64,000 nt of DNA from Gnetum montanum (GCA_015680685.1 MNCI01036463.1:427616-491615), one strand, 5' to 3'. Shown: positions 11,036 to 22,440, counted from the first letter of the stretch. Notes: generated by a model not told the origin, from the letters alone. Program-made: numbers and translations.

Positions 11036-13250
11036 ATGTCTTCTTCTCATAGGTGTGATGATCCTAAACCACTAGTCCCTCAAGAATGTAAGATGGTATA
11101 TACTCATCCAGATGAGTATGTTCCTAATTTCATCTTCATCCTACATCAGGATGAGCAACTACAATGAAGTGACATGGAAGGAAACATTGTAACGCCTCCT
11201 GATCAATCTGTGCTCGTGATGCTGCTTCAAATCCTTAAAAAGTTAGGCATCAAATATCTTCAAGATAAGTATGTTGTGCATGATTACGACTACCGGGACT
11301 ACCATCCCACTGAAACACAATGCCAAAGAGATCAACACCATGAGAAGCACCATGAGTTGATGAAGGGGAAATGGTTCACCTATCCCTTATTCTTGCTAAA
11401 CCAAGATGACAATGAGGACCCCTCCTCTAGGTGCTCTCAACATGAAAATTCTCCACCCCTTGTTATTGGTGATGGGGGTGTGGCCCTAAATCTACATTCT
11501 ACTATAAAAAAACTAGGTTTAGGTAAAGATGGCAATTAAGGTAGGGGCTTGGACAAGCATCAAGATGATAAGAAAATTAATGAATGTAGCCATGACAACC
11601 AAAGGGAAATTGGTAAACACTATGGTGGTGGTAGCCCTCCTCCCTCTTCACCCTCTACATCTACATATTTTTCTTCCTCCTCTTCTGGTTCTAAAAAACA
11701 TCATAGAAGGAACAACCATGATGGAGGTGAACAACGGAACAACAATGATGATTGCTCAGCCCATAATGAATGAAGGGGTAACAAAGGACATCACCAGTGA
11801 TAATGAAAAAATGATGACAATGAGCCTTTGCTAGAAACTTGAAGCATGCTAAATATTGTAGAGCCTATAAAAATTTTAACCAGGCATGTGAAAGACAATT
11901 AGATCAAATGACTTGATATCAAAAGTATCCCAAATTTGAGGGGGGATATAACTCTAATCCACAAACATATCTTCAATCTTTTCACGATGTCTATGCCTTA
12001 AAAAAATTGAAAATAATTGGTAGAAACTCAAGCTATTTTCCAAGACACTCATCAAAGAAGCAAAAGGTTGGTATCAGTCCTTGGAGCTAGAATCTATCCG
12101 TCAATAAAGTACAATGCTAGATTTATTTAATGATAAGTATTAGACATACTCTAAAGTGTCTAATCTAAGAAGGTAGATCCAAGGATGGAAGCAAGGAAAC
12201 CATGAATCCTTGGATGTTCCCATGGATAGATATTATTCTCTCATACACCAATGCCCTAGCCATGGTTATTCTTAATAGGAATAACTTCGCCATATCATCG
12301 ATGAACTTAGATTGAAAATGAGGAGAACTCTTATAGTTTATGTCCAAGGGAGGCTATCAAAACTCTGAGCCCATCAAATCTGAAGGCTAATTGAGGAGGA
12401 AGCAAAAGAAGAAGGAGAGTTGAGAAAATAAGAAAGCACAAAGGAATACAACAAGGATCCCTCCATTAGAAAGAGGGAAGTTCAATTTTTTGATAATGAG
12501 GAAAAATCACCTCTTGATGAGGTGATGAATAGAAAGACCTTGTCGATCCAAAATTCTATGTCTAAAATTTTGGTTAAGGTGGATAAAATGTGGGATTTTT
12601 TGGATGAAAAATTCCAAACTGCTCTAAAAATTTCCTAAGAATTAAGAAAGAAAAGTAGTGATCATAACTGTAGGAGGTGAAAAGAAGCTGAATGTGCCTA
12701 CCAAAGGGGTAAGGGCAAGATTGTTGTAGTAGATGAAGTTGCAAAAATTGAGTCAGATTATGATAGTGGTTATGACATCTACCAATACAAATATCCTAAG
12801 AGATGTTTTCCCATTGTGTCACACTTATAAGAATCTAGGGTATAAGCTCTAAATTTACAAATAGCAAGAAGGAAAGCACCCAGAAGGTTGCCTTATCCTT
12901 AAGGCAACCCCAGGCAATTTCATCAACAACAACAATATTATCCAAGTGGAGCACCATCATAATTGTACGAGCAATACCAAGAGTGGCACCAACCATAGTC
13001 ATTGGGGATACCACCACCAAGGCAACCATATCCTTATAGGCAACCAAATCCATATGGATATTATGTTTAGTAATCACTATCTCCACATGACTCTTCTAGT
13101 CATGCTTCTCCCTTACAGCATCACTACTACCCTCCTGAATACTACAAAGCTCATTCTCCACATTCCATAAAGGATGTCACATTTCATCCTTATCCTCCTC
13201 CTATCCCTTCACCTATTCTTCCATCCTTAATTCAACTACTGCTTGCTCCA
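11036..13250 (+). pseudogene. Gypsy gag of LTR-2 (decayed)
   Basis: The ATG at 11036 begins MSSSHRCDDPKPLVPQECKM, the same start as LTR-4 (19518). Pieces include the HQDEQLQ.SDMEGNIV block (11174 on), a serine-rich low-complexity linker (11630-11700), a gag core near 11930-12180 and a closing ICQYKYPKRCFPIVSHL-like block near 12775-12830. At least one stop precedes the 11174 frame and several shifts follow. Confidence 0.75.
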
Positions 13251-13288
13251 TCTATGCATGGTGAACTTCCAACCCAACGCTACCAGGG

Positions 13289-13652
13289 TTGTTAATTTAC
13301 AACCAGTTCATCAACCAAGGGGTTCATAACCTTGTGCTTGCAAAAGACCATTCTTCCAATCCAATAGCCCTACCAATCCCTCACAGACTCAAGTGGCTGA
13401 TCACCTTACTCCTACTTCATCCTTTGCAAATAATTTCATTGGGTCCCCTTCAAATCAAATGCTATCCAAAATCCATGTTGTTATGCTCCCCCATGCCATA
13501 TCCAATTGGATCATGGTTGGCAACCTTGCTAGAAAATTGGCTAATCCTAGCAGTCCTCTTATTTATCTATAAATTACTGGGAATGAACCATGTAAGGCTC
13601 TTTGTATTCAAGTTTTGGTGTAAACTTAATTTCTCATGAGATGTATAATTCC
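13289..13652 (+). pseudogene. Gypsy protease of LTR-2, truncated
   Basis: The linker and upstream protease region match LTR-4 at 28660-29010. The sequence reaches the NLISHEM segment (about 13620-13645) and then ends at the junction with an inverted primer site. The active-site Asp region is degraded (GKAL-type bases replaced) and the C-terminal half is gone. Confidence 0.6.
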
Positions 13653-13658
13653 TAGAGC

Positions 13659-13675
13659 ACCTTGGCAATGGTGCC
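13659..13675 (-). other. Inverted tRNA-Asp primer site at the outer side of an LTR
   Basis: CTTGGCAATGGTGCCA followed by one A and then TGATGAGCAATG is the reverse complement of the normal LTR-end plus primer-site arrangement. It lies on the side of the 13677-14610 LTR that should face flanking DNA if that LTR is the 3' LTR of LTR-3. Confidence 0.75.
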
Positions 13676-13676
13676 A

Positions 13677-14610
13677 ATGATGAGCAATGAGAGATACACC
13701 TACATCCAACCATATGAATCATGAAGCATTCATGCATGATCTAGTCAAATTCTACAAACTTTATGTCTTTCGATACACTAGTTTTATAGGAAGTGAACCT
13801 TGCCCTAATACTCGTTTGTTGTCTTCTCAATTACACTTGTGATGCACAAGTGTATGGTTAAGTGTAATCGAGGTATATGATTTTTATTATTTTATGTTTT
13901 ATATTCCTTGGTGCTTGAAGTAGAGAAATGAAGTAATTTAATAACTAATTTAATTTATCTACTTGACTAATCTCTAGCTAGTCCTAACATAAGCATCTAG
14001 TTCCACTTTCTATATACATCCTAAACCTACGTATCCACTGCTAGGTTACCAAGCACTCTACTACTAGGCAAACCAAGGAATAATGCTACTAGGATTACCA
14101 AAAAAATACGTGTTTATGCTTGAAGTGGTCATACTTATGTGTTTAATCTATTTAGCTTAATTAATTAACTAATTTCTTGAAATCTAATTTAGCTTAATTA
14201 ATTACATAATTAAAGAAAACACTAAATGCATAAATAAATCATTAATCTATTCTAAGTGTTTCAAGGTTTGATCAAAAGGCTCATCTTTATTACCATTCAC
14301 ATTGGTGTGGTTTAGGTACAATAGTGTTCAAATAAAGATTCATTCATTTTTTGACTCTTGTTGTGGGCACTCAGAGAAATATTCTAACTCTCAAATGGAA
14401 AAACTACAATAGCTTTGCTACTACTATGACTCAACTCTTCATACACATGATTGTGAGCTTGTATTTATATTTTTTATTACAAGGCTATGTCGATGGGGCC
14501 CCATAGACATAGCAAATGCTACATCAATGCAACCTCGTTGATGAGGCATCACCTTGTAAATGGAGCTCTATCGATGAGGGCCCGTTGATATGATACTTTG
14601 ATGCTCATCA
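13677..14610 (-). repeat. Minus-strand LTR (left LTR of LTR-3)
   Basis: A complete 934-bp LTR. The minus strand starts TGATGAGCATCAAAGTA at 14610 and ends CTCATCA at 13677. It is similar throughout to the LTR-2 LTR, including the TATA-region and the duplicated TTAATTAAGC segment. On its inner side the minus strand shows a purine-rich GTGAGGGTA (14611-14619), a plausible polypurine tract. Confidence 0.8.
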
Positions 14611-15099
14611 TACCCTCACAACTAAATGAAATCTTTTCCTTGAGTTTCTTTACAAGAATTGAAAAGGTATGGGATTATTAACTAACTCTTGACATAACAA
14701 ACAAACTATCTTGATAAAATTGAGTGCCCAAGTGTACAAATCAACACATTACAAAAATTGTGGTGACACAAAATTGAACACCATGACATGATAACTCAAA
14801 GTTGGATAGCATGTCCTCTAATGGCATGAAGATGGTTAAAAAGATCAAACAATCCCAGGTAGTGGAGGCTCCTAAGTTTTTTAAGAACCTTCACTGACTT
14901 CGGGCATGTGTGTGTAGCTAAGGTGGTTATGGTTGTCCTGTTGCAGCTACAACCTTCGATGGAATGTGAAAGGCATCTAGTAATGCCTTCATCTTCTCCT
15001 CCTTACTCTAGGGATTGTTCACAGTCCATGCTGCATCACCAATGTGGACTAGAATGGGGATATCTCACAAAAAAGACATTACTAGAAATAACTCCTTAG

Positions 15100-16140
15100 C
15101 ATTGGCAAACTAGGTAGAGAATTGTTTGTGTTTGACATCAAATTCCCTAACTACATTTTGCAGCTCCTAGTAGTCATTCATCCTTCTAGCCAAGTTCTCG
15201 ATGGTAGATATTTGATCATTGTATTTCCCTCGAGAACTTTGAGTTTAGTGTTTTCCACTACAATCTTTTACTCGGTGTCTTTGTAATGCTTAAACTTAGC
15301 CTCGTACAATAAGTATGAGCTAGCCACTTGCTTCTCTAGTTTTGACCATGGCCATCCAGTAGTCAACATAGCTAGATTTGCATATTGAAGATTGGTAAGC
15401 TTCATCTATTCTACCATCTCCTCTATTTGCAACTCCTTTATGTACATTTTTGCCTTGTTATAGACATCTATCCCATCAATGATAGGCTACCATAATTCTC
15501 TTCCTTGTTGGAGTTGTTGGAGGATTTCATTTACTTTCACCTTTGCCAACTGAATATGCTTTTCATTCACCTCTTTCTTTAGATTAACTTGATCTCTGTA
15601 ATGATCCTTAACTCTCTCAAATTTTAGAGCCTCTGATTTCTAGGTGGCTACCTCGATTATAGTCTTCTAGCAAAGGGCATGGACCTCCTCCATGGAAAGA
15701 TATCTATTTTTAGCTGCCAATCTCCTTAGCTTTGTGTTCACTCTAGCTATTTGCTCCTATTGTTGATGGATGAATTTGGTCAATTTTTGTTTATGTTCAT
15801 CAACATTTAGCAGGTGATGGTTCTTTATGGTCAATTGTACATTCTCCTAGCAAGTCTGATCCAAGGCCTGTTAAATTTTATGTTGTGTGGCCTCTTCAAG
15901 AATTGATAGAACACTACTATCTCCATCGCATCCTCAACCCCGTTCAATCTAGTGTGAAGATGTTCAAGAGCTTCATCTCTTGTCAATGCTAGGTTGACAA
16001 ATGCAAGATTGGAAATTTGGGTTCTTAATTTAGCAACTTCAATAGCCAAGAATTTGTTTATCTCCTTGGCTGTTTTGAGTTGCCCTTGCAAGATAATGTT
16101 TTTGCCCCTTCTCTCTAGTAACTTCAACTAGGCTACAATA
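15100..16140 (-). pseudogene. Decayed coiled-coil coding region inside LTR-3
   Basis: The minus-strand frame 15831-16127 (98 codons) starts MKLLERRGKNIILQGQLKTA and is rich in heptad-like Leu/Ile/Lys/Glu. With frame changes, the minus strand down to about 15100 continues in the same style (KSEALKFERVKDHYRDQVNL-like, then QLAKVKVNEILQQLQQG-like). I do not recognise the protein. It could be an unusual structural protein of the element or a captured host fragment. Stops break it, so no product is expected. Confidence 0.45.
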
Positions 16141-17576
16141 ATATTATCTAGAACATGAAATACATCTAGAAGTAGTTGCTTGGTTCCCACCAATGGGTCT
16201 AGCAATTCTTCATGTCATGCTACATTTATTCTACCACTTGTGGTTACTACAAATGTTTTCACATCTATTCTATTAGCAACCACCTCTATTGTTGTCTCGT
16301 GTCCTTCGTGCTACATCACCAGTACTATTGCCCCCTCGCCTTCCTCCAAGTGCATCGAGAAGGTTGCAGATTCCTAGAAATTTTTAAGAGTGTTTGTTAT
16401 TCTACAAGAGATACCATAACCCCTCTAGTGTTAGGATTCAACCTCGCAAACAACTATGTTCTTTGGGATAAAAAATGGATCCACCTGCACCCATTAGACT
16501 AATTGTTTAGGCCAACTCATTTAGGTAACTCATTGCTAGTTAATACATAGATGGGTCCCTACCACTTGTGCCTGCTCATTGCTCCTATTCATTCAATAGC
16601 CATTCTTGGTACTTGTGCAACCGCTAGGCTATTATAGTAACATCTGGCATAGTTGTTTAAGTGGTAGGTGGAGGTGGTGGCTACTGCTTGTCTTCTTGAA
16701 TGGTCATTGCAAGCATCTGATCTTTCATCATTTCCATCCAATTAGCAGTCAAAGCATGTCTGACAACATTGTTTATATAAAAAACTATTCCTCCCCGTCG
16801 ACTAAGTTTTTTGATGAGGCATGGAAAGGGGAGTGTCTTCTTTCCACATTCATTTTCTATAAATCACTTCATCTCTAGATAGATTAGTTATGGAAGGTTA
16901 ATAAAGAAGCTTCCACTTAGAGTAGTGCATGCACAAGCAGAAAAGGTAGTGATCTTGCTTGGCCTCACTGTGGGATTGAGGTGGAAGGCCATAATCTTGT
17001 AGTGGATCCTTTTTGCCATTTTAAGTACACCAAACTCCTTGCAGTCAACACATTAGCACCATTACACCCATTCTTTCTTGATGCTAGGGTCCATCTTCAT
17101 TGGAATCTCCACAAGATTCATCTCTATCTCTAGCAACCCATGCACATTATCAATGGCATGCACTGAGTAGGACACTAAGATGTCCTTGATTTTGACCATT
17201 GAACTAGCTTGGTTGTTGTTCCAGAATAAAAACATCTCCCCATGTACCACTCCCTAATGAAAGTGATAATTGGCCACATGGGAGAGGCCTCCAGTTGGTC
17301 CTGTACTTCTTTAGGTGCTTACTCTAGGAAAGGGCCAAAGTTTAACTCCTAGAGCACTATTTCTTTGGACCTCCCTTGATCTGATGTAATTTAGATAGGC
17401 TTCTATCAAGGTAACCTCAAGGTTTTCTTTGGGCTAGTATATCATCTCGGTGGGAATGTTCTATTGCTACTACTAGTTCTAGAATCTAATGAATAGATTC
17501 CACCTTGACCTCTTTCCTAAGAGGACCTATGGAATGGGTTGAAAGTGGTTCTTCTTGGGCTTGTTCTTGGCCCCCT
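16141..17576. other. Remainder of LTR-3 internal region
   Basis: No known retroelement domain is visible on either strand. A short minus-strand frame at 17062-17250 (62 codons, MVHGEMFLFWNNNQASS...) and adjacent minus-strand reading suggest former coding sequence, but I could not assign it. Confidence 0.35.
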
Positions 17577-17651
17577 CCCATTGTAGTATAGTTGTGAGTA
17601 TTCCTACCTATCACACAGGTGACCTAGGTTCGATCCCTAGCAATGATACCA
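17577..17651 (+). pseudogene. Full-length tRNA-Asp copy with CCA, fused to an LTR end
   Basis: The 75 bases align end to end, without gaps, to plant tRNA-Asp(GTC): TTGTAGTATAGT (5' stem/D arm), an anticodon region reading ATC for GTC, GGTTCGATCCC (T arm) and a terminal CCA. About 18 bases differ, mostly C-to-T or G-to-A. Plant tRNA genes do not encode CCA, so the CCA in DNA implies a copy of the mature tRNA. One base later the LTR starts (17653), the same spacing as every primer site here. This is therefore an extended primer site rather than a working tRNA gene. The tRNA consensus is from memory. Confidence 0.85.
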
Positions 17652-17652
17652 A

Positions 17653-18470
17653 TGATGAGCGGTGAGAGGTACCCCCCTATGCCCAACCACACGAATCACA
17701 AAGCAGTCACACATGATCCAATTGAATTCCATGAACTTTATGTCTTTTGGTAAACTAGTCTTCTAGGAAGTGAACCTTGCCCTTATAATTATTCATTGTC
17801 TTCCCAATTACAATTGTGATGCACAAGGATATGGTTAAGTGTAATCGAGGCATATAATTTTTATTATGTTATTTTCTATATTCTTTGGTGCTTGAAGTAG
17901 AGAGATGAAGTAATTTAATAACTCTTTTAATTTAACTACTTAACTAATCTCTAACTAGTCCTAACATAAGCATCTGGTCCCACTTTCCATACACATCCTG
18001 AACCCACATATCCATTACTAAGCTAGCAAATGCTTTGCTACTGGGTGAATAAAGTAATAACGCTGCTAGGATTACCAAGTGTATATGTGTTTACACATGA
18101 AGTGGTCATACTTATGTGTTTAATCTATTTATCTAAATTAATTAACTAATTCCTTGAATTCTAATTTAGCCTAATTTAGCTTAATTAATAGCATAATTAA
18201 AGAAATAATAAATGCATAAATCAATCATTAATCTATTCTAAGTGCTGCAAGGTTTGATCAAAAGGCTCTTCTTTATTATCATTCACACTAATGTAGTTCA
18301 AGTACAACAATGTTTGAATAAAGATCTGTATACTTTCTGACTTCTGCTGTAGGCACTCAAAGAAATATTCTAACTTTCAAATGGAAAAAATATAACATCT
18401 CTGCTACTACTATGACTCTCCTCCTTATAAACATGCCTGTGAGCTCATATTTATAGTTTTTATTATAGGG
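17653..18470 (-). repeat. Right LTR of LTR-3; left arm of LTR palindrome
   Basis: Minus-strand LTR from its CTCATCA end (17653) back to the TATA region (TATTATAGGG at 18461-18470). The U3 tip is missing beyond the central spacer. It is 818 bp long and pairs with 18547-19364. Confidence 0.8.
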
Positions 18471-18546
18471 CTACATCAATGGAGCCTCGTAGACATAGTA
18501 AATGCTACGTCAACATGGCCCTATCAGTAAGACAATGTCAACACAA

Positions 18547-19364
18547 CCCTATAATAAAAACTATAAATACAAGCTTACAAAAATGTTTATGGATAGTCAA
18601 GTCATAGTAGTAGTAGAGCTCTTGTAGTTTTTCCATTTGAGAGTTAGAATATTTCTCTGAGTGCCCATAGCAGGAGTCAAAAAGTATACGAATCTTTATT
18701 CAAGCATTGTTGTACTTGAACCACACCAGTGTGAATGGCAATAAAGATGATCCTTTTGATCAAACCTTGTAGCACATGGAATAGATTAATGATTTATTTA
18801 TGTATTTATTATTTCCTATATTTATGCAATTAATTAAGATAAATTAAGCTAAAATAAGCTTCAAGCGATTAGTTAATTAATTAAGCTAAATAGATTGGAC
18901 ACATAACTATGACTACTTTGAGCATAAACACATATTCACTTGGTAATCCCAGTAGCATTATTACTTGGCTCACCTAGTAGTAGACTTCTTGGTAACCTAG
19001 CAGTGGATACATGGGTTTAGGACATGTACAGAAAGTAGGACTAGATACTTATGTTAGGACTAGTTAGAGATTAGTTAAGTAGCTAAATTAAATTAGTTAT
19101 TAAATTACTTCATCTCTCTACTTCAAGCACCAAGGAATATAAAACATAAACTAATAAAAATCATATGCCTTGATTATAGTTAATCATACTCTTGTGCATT
19201 GTAAGTGTGATTGGGAAGACAATGAATGACTATTAGGGCAAGGTTTACTTCCTAGAAGACTAGTGTATTGAAAGACATAGAGTCCACGGAATTCAATCAG
19301 ATCATGTGTGAATGCTTCGTGATTCATATGGTTGGGTGTAGGGGTAGCCTCTCATTGCTCATCA
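18547..19364 (+). repeat. 5' LTR of LTR-4; right arm of LTR palindrome
   Basis: Plus-strand LTR from CCCTATAATA (18547) to CTCATCA (19364), also 818 bp and lacking most of U3. A 76-bp centre (18471-18546) with U3-like sequence separates the two inverted arms. Visible substitutions between arms show the palindrome is not recent. Confidence 0.8.
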
Positions 19365-19365
19365 T

Positions 19366-19383
19366 TGGTGCCATTGCCAAGGA
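19366..19383 (+). other. Primer-binding site of LTR-4, tRNA-Asp type
   Basis: TGGTGCCATTGCCAAGGA, one base after the LTR end. It differs from the perfect tRNA-Asp complement by transitions. Confidence 0.8.
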
Positions 19384-19517
19384 CACTTTTTGTTTGAAAC
19401 ATGCACTATCTAGGATTAGTGAACATTAGTAACATCATTGGATGAACCTTAAGCTCAAAATCATTCTCAAATAATACAATCACATAAGCACATCGATTAT
19501 CTTATTTATATTGCAAC

Positions 19518-19579
19518 ATGTCTACTTCTCACAAGCATGATGATACTAAACCACCGATCCCTCAAGAATGTAAGGTGAT
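19518..19579 (+). pseudogene. First 20 codons of LTR-4 gag, split by LTR-5
   Basis: MSTSHKHDDTKPPIPQECKV, collinear with the gag start of LTR-2 (11036). The frame is cut by LTR-5 at 19580 and resumes at 26442 after the duplicated GTGAT. Confidence 0.85.
19575..19579 (+). repeat. Left target-site duplication of LTR-5 (GTGAT)
   Basis: Identical to 26442-26446, directly outside the TGATGA...TCATCA ends of LTR-5. Confidence 0.9.
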
Positions 19580-20375
19580 TGATGAGCCGCGATATCGCGT
19601 ACGCGATATCGCATCTGCCCCACGATATCACATCATATCTCATTTTCTATAAATAAGAGACGGCTTCCCTTGTTATGGATAGACTTAGACCCTTAGCTAA
19701 ACTCTTGCAGTTTTACCATTCCAAAGTTAGAATAATTTCCATGTGCCCGCAATAGGAATCTTAAAGTGAATGGATCTTTATTTGAGAAAATTGTACCACA
19801 GCACACATTTGTGTATGGCAATAAAGATGAACTTTATGATAAAACTTGCAGCATACGGACTAAGCTAAATAGTAATTAATTATTGTTGAATGTTTAAACA
19901 CTTTCCTAGTTAATTAATCTCTCTCTCAACCTTTGACTCTCCTAGTTAAGTACACTCTGTACGATCGCTTCGAGCATGTGTGTAGTGCTTGGTAACCCAG
20001 TAACGATTAGTGTTTGGTAATCCCAGCAGCGTTGCACTAGTTCAGGATGTGTGCAGCAAGTGGGAACAGATACTGGTGTTATGAACAATTAGAACTTAGT
20101 TAGTGAATAGTTAATGAAAGTTAGTCACTTAGTTCTCCTTACCTTCCCCTATTAGCATAAGACCTTAAAAAGATAAAAGTTATAAAAATCATATACCTCA
20201 ATCTTACTTAACCATACAATCATGACAATACAAGCAAGTTTGGGAAGACAATGATTGATTAACTTTGAGTGTTCCATTAAGGTGCCTAAGCACTTAGTCC
20301 TTGGAGTTTGACCAGATCGTGCATGAAACACTTGTACTTGTATGGTTGAGTGTAGGGATACCTCGCCACTCATCA
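19580..20375 (+). repeat. 5' LTR of LTR-5
   Basis: 796 bp, starts TGATGAGCCGCGATATC and ends CCACTCATCA, TATA-like CTATAAATAAG near 19650, GGCAATAAAGATGA near 19830. The first 33 bases contain a perfect 24-bp CpG-rich palindrome (19589-19612) that is absent from the 3' copy. Confidence 0.9.
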
Positions 20376-20376
20376 T

Positions 20377-20393
20377 TAGCGTCGTTGGCAAGG
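20377..20393 (+). other. Primer-binding site of LTR-5
   Basis: TAGCGTCGTTGGCAAGG, a variant of the tRNA-Asp complement (TGGCGCCGTTGCC...). It retains two CpGs that other copies have lost. Confidence 0.7.
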
Positions 20394-20520
20394 ACTTAGT
20401 TGTTTGTGTGCTGTGTAGAACATAGGAAATCATCCACATCATTGGAACTCTAGAACGAACCCTTAGGGTTAATCAAGGAAAGATAAGATAATGGTACATT
20501 GCACACCGAATAAGACAAAA

Positions 20521-22440
20521 ATGTCTTCTTCTTCGCATAAGAGCACTTCACCACCTAGGACTCACACAAGAGATAGTCGGTGGCATCATACACGTAACCA
20601 AGATCCACTAGTTCCTCAATAGTTTCAGGTAGTATATACTCATCACAATGAGTATGTACCCAATTTCACCTTTATCCTCCACCAATATGAACAACTACAT
20701 TGGAGAGACTTGGAGGGTAACATAGTGTTTCCTCTAGACCGATCAGTCCCCAACATGTTTCTTCGTGCTCTCACACGAATAGACATGTCGCTTTTATATG
20801 TGGAATATGTTACATGCGATTATGACATAAGGGACTACCATCCCACAGAATTGCAACATCAAATGGACTTGCAACAGGAGAGATACCATACATCCTTGAA
20901 GGGTAAAGGGTCGCATAATGCTCCGCATGTCTTGAGAAAAATTGAGGGTGGTGAACCTATTTCAACAGGTTCTCCACAAAATGATGTTCCCCCTCCTAAC
21001 GATGGTTAGGAGGTGGTGTATCAGAACCTCCACTCCATGGTTCATAACCCTGGTTCTAATCCCCATGAACATGAAGTGTACAATGAGGGAACACAAACAC
21101 ATGATAAGGGCAGATGTTCTAATCGTAATCACGATCGGGGCCGAGACCACTGAAGAGAAGGTAGAAAACATCATCATGGTGATGGTTCTCCTTCTTCTTC
21201 ACCTTCATCATCATATTCACCCTCTCCTTCAATGTCTAGATGCATTCATAAGGAACCTAACCATGAGGATAAAGGAAAATAGAGTGAAAAACGTCAATGG
21301 GACAGTCGAGAATGAGGATGAGGGAACTCTAAGGAATCACGGCATAGAAGAATGGAGAGTAGGGAACCACGTAGACATCACAGACGCTATGAATAAGATG
21401 ACCACAAAGAACCCCTACTCATGACAAGAAGCATGTTAGATATCATAGAGGCCGTAAGAGTTCCAACAAGGCACCAAAAGGATAGTAGGATCAAGAGGCT
21501 AGACATGAAAAATATCCCACAATTTGAAGGGGGATACAACGCTGATCCTCAAAATCACCTACAAGAATTCCATGATGCATGTGCCTTGCAGAACATCAAG
21601 AATGAATGGAAAAAACTGAAGTTGTTCCCAAGGACACTAGTAAAAGAAGCAGAAAGCTGGTACTGGTCCTTAGAATTGGAATCCATTCAAAGGTGGAGTA
21701 CAATGTTAGAACTATTTAATGATAAGTACCAAACGTACTCCCGAGTGTCTAACCTACAAAAGAAAATATAAGGATGGAAGCAAGGAAATCATGAACCCTT
21801 GGATGTTTCCATGGGACTCTATTATGCACTGTTACATCATTGCCCTAGCCATGGTTATTTGTAGCGGGATAACCTACACCATCTCGTAGATGGACTTAGG
21901 CGTGAAACAAGGAGAACCCTTGGAACATATGCCTAAGGGAGATTATCAGAGCTTAGGTCCCATCAGGTTCATAAATTACTAGAGCAAGTAGCCAAGGAAG
22001 AAGGGGAGCTACGTAAGAGAGAAAGGGTAGAAGAGTACAACCAAGATCCTTCCCTCTGAAAAAGGGGAGTGGGATTCTGTGAGGAGGAGGAAGAGTCACC
22101 ACTCGAAGAGATGGTGAATAGGAAAACCTTGCTGCTCCAAAAATTAACAACAAAAGTGTCAACAAAGGTAGACCAAATGTGGGACTTCCTAGATAGTAGA
22201 TTTGAAACTATTCTTAAAGTTGTAGATGAGTCTAGGGAGCAAGGTAGTGACTATGATAAAAAGAAAAAGAGAGAAATGGACAATGCACGTAACAAGGGTA
22301 AGGGCAAAATGTCCATCACTGAAGAGGTTGTGGATTTGGACATGGACAATGATGATGGATTTGAGATATGCCAATACAATCATCCTAAGGGATGTTGCCC
22401 AGTAATCTCACATCTATAAGAGTCTGGGGTGTATGCACTC
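20521..22440 (+). pseudogene. Gypsy gag of LTR-5 (few lesions)
   Basis: ATG 20521 opens MSSSSHKSTSPP; a stop follows near 20620 where LTR-2 reads Glu. Long frames then cover 20710-21009, 21421-21771 (IPQFEGGYNADPQNHLQEFHD, LELESIQRWSTMLELFNDKY: gag core) and 22069-22419 (coiled-coil-like basic segment, then ICQYNHPKGCCPVISHL). This is the best-preserved gag in the window. Confidence 0.8.

Larger units (their letters stand above)
9909..13652 (+). mobile_element. LTR-2: Ty3/gypsy element, plus strand, 3' truncated
   Basis: It comprises a 5' LTR (9909-10914), a tRNA-Asp primer site, gag and the start of protease. It is collinear with LTR-4, and similarity stops at 13652 just after the protease active-site region. 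There it abuts an inverted primer site and LTR (LTR-3). TGATG (9904-9908) precedes the LTR; no matching duplication was seen because the 3' LTR is absent. It is inserted in the copia gag of COP-2. Confidence 0.75.
13677..18470 (-). mobile_element. LTR-3: non-autonomous LTR element, minus strand
   Basis: On the minus strand: right LTR (18470 to 17653, lacking its U3 tip), a tRNA-Asp sequence in place of the primer site (17651-17577), about 3 kb internal sequence (17576-14620), polypurine-like tract, left LTR (14610-13677). The internal part has no recognisable gag, protease, RT or integrase, so the element would depend on enzymes from relatives such as LTR-4. The extra primer site outside the left LTR implies a rearranged or tandem structure. 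Confidence 0.6.

Noticed and set aside
17577-17651. Functional tRNA-Asp gene
   Set aside because: Mismatched acceptor stem, altered anticodon, encoded CCA and direct LTR junction indicate a reverse-transcribed, non-functional copy.
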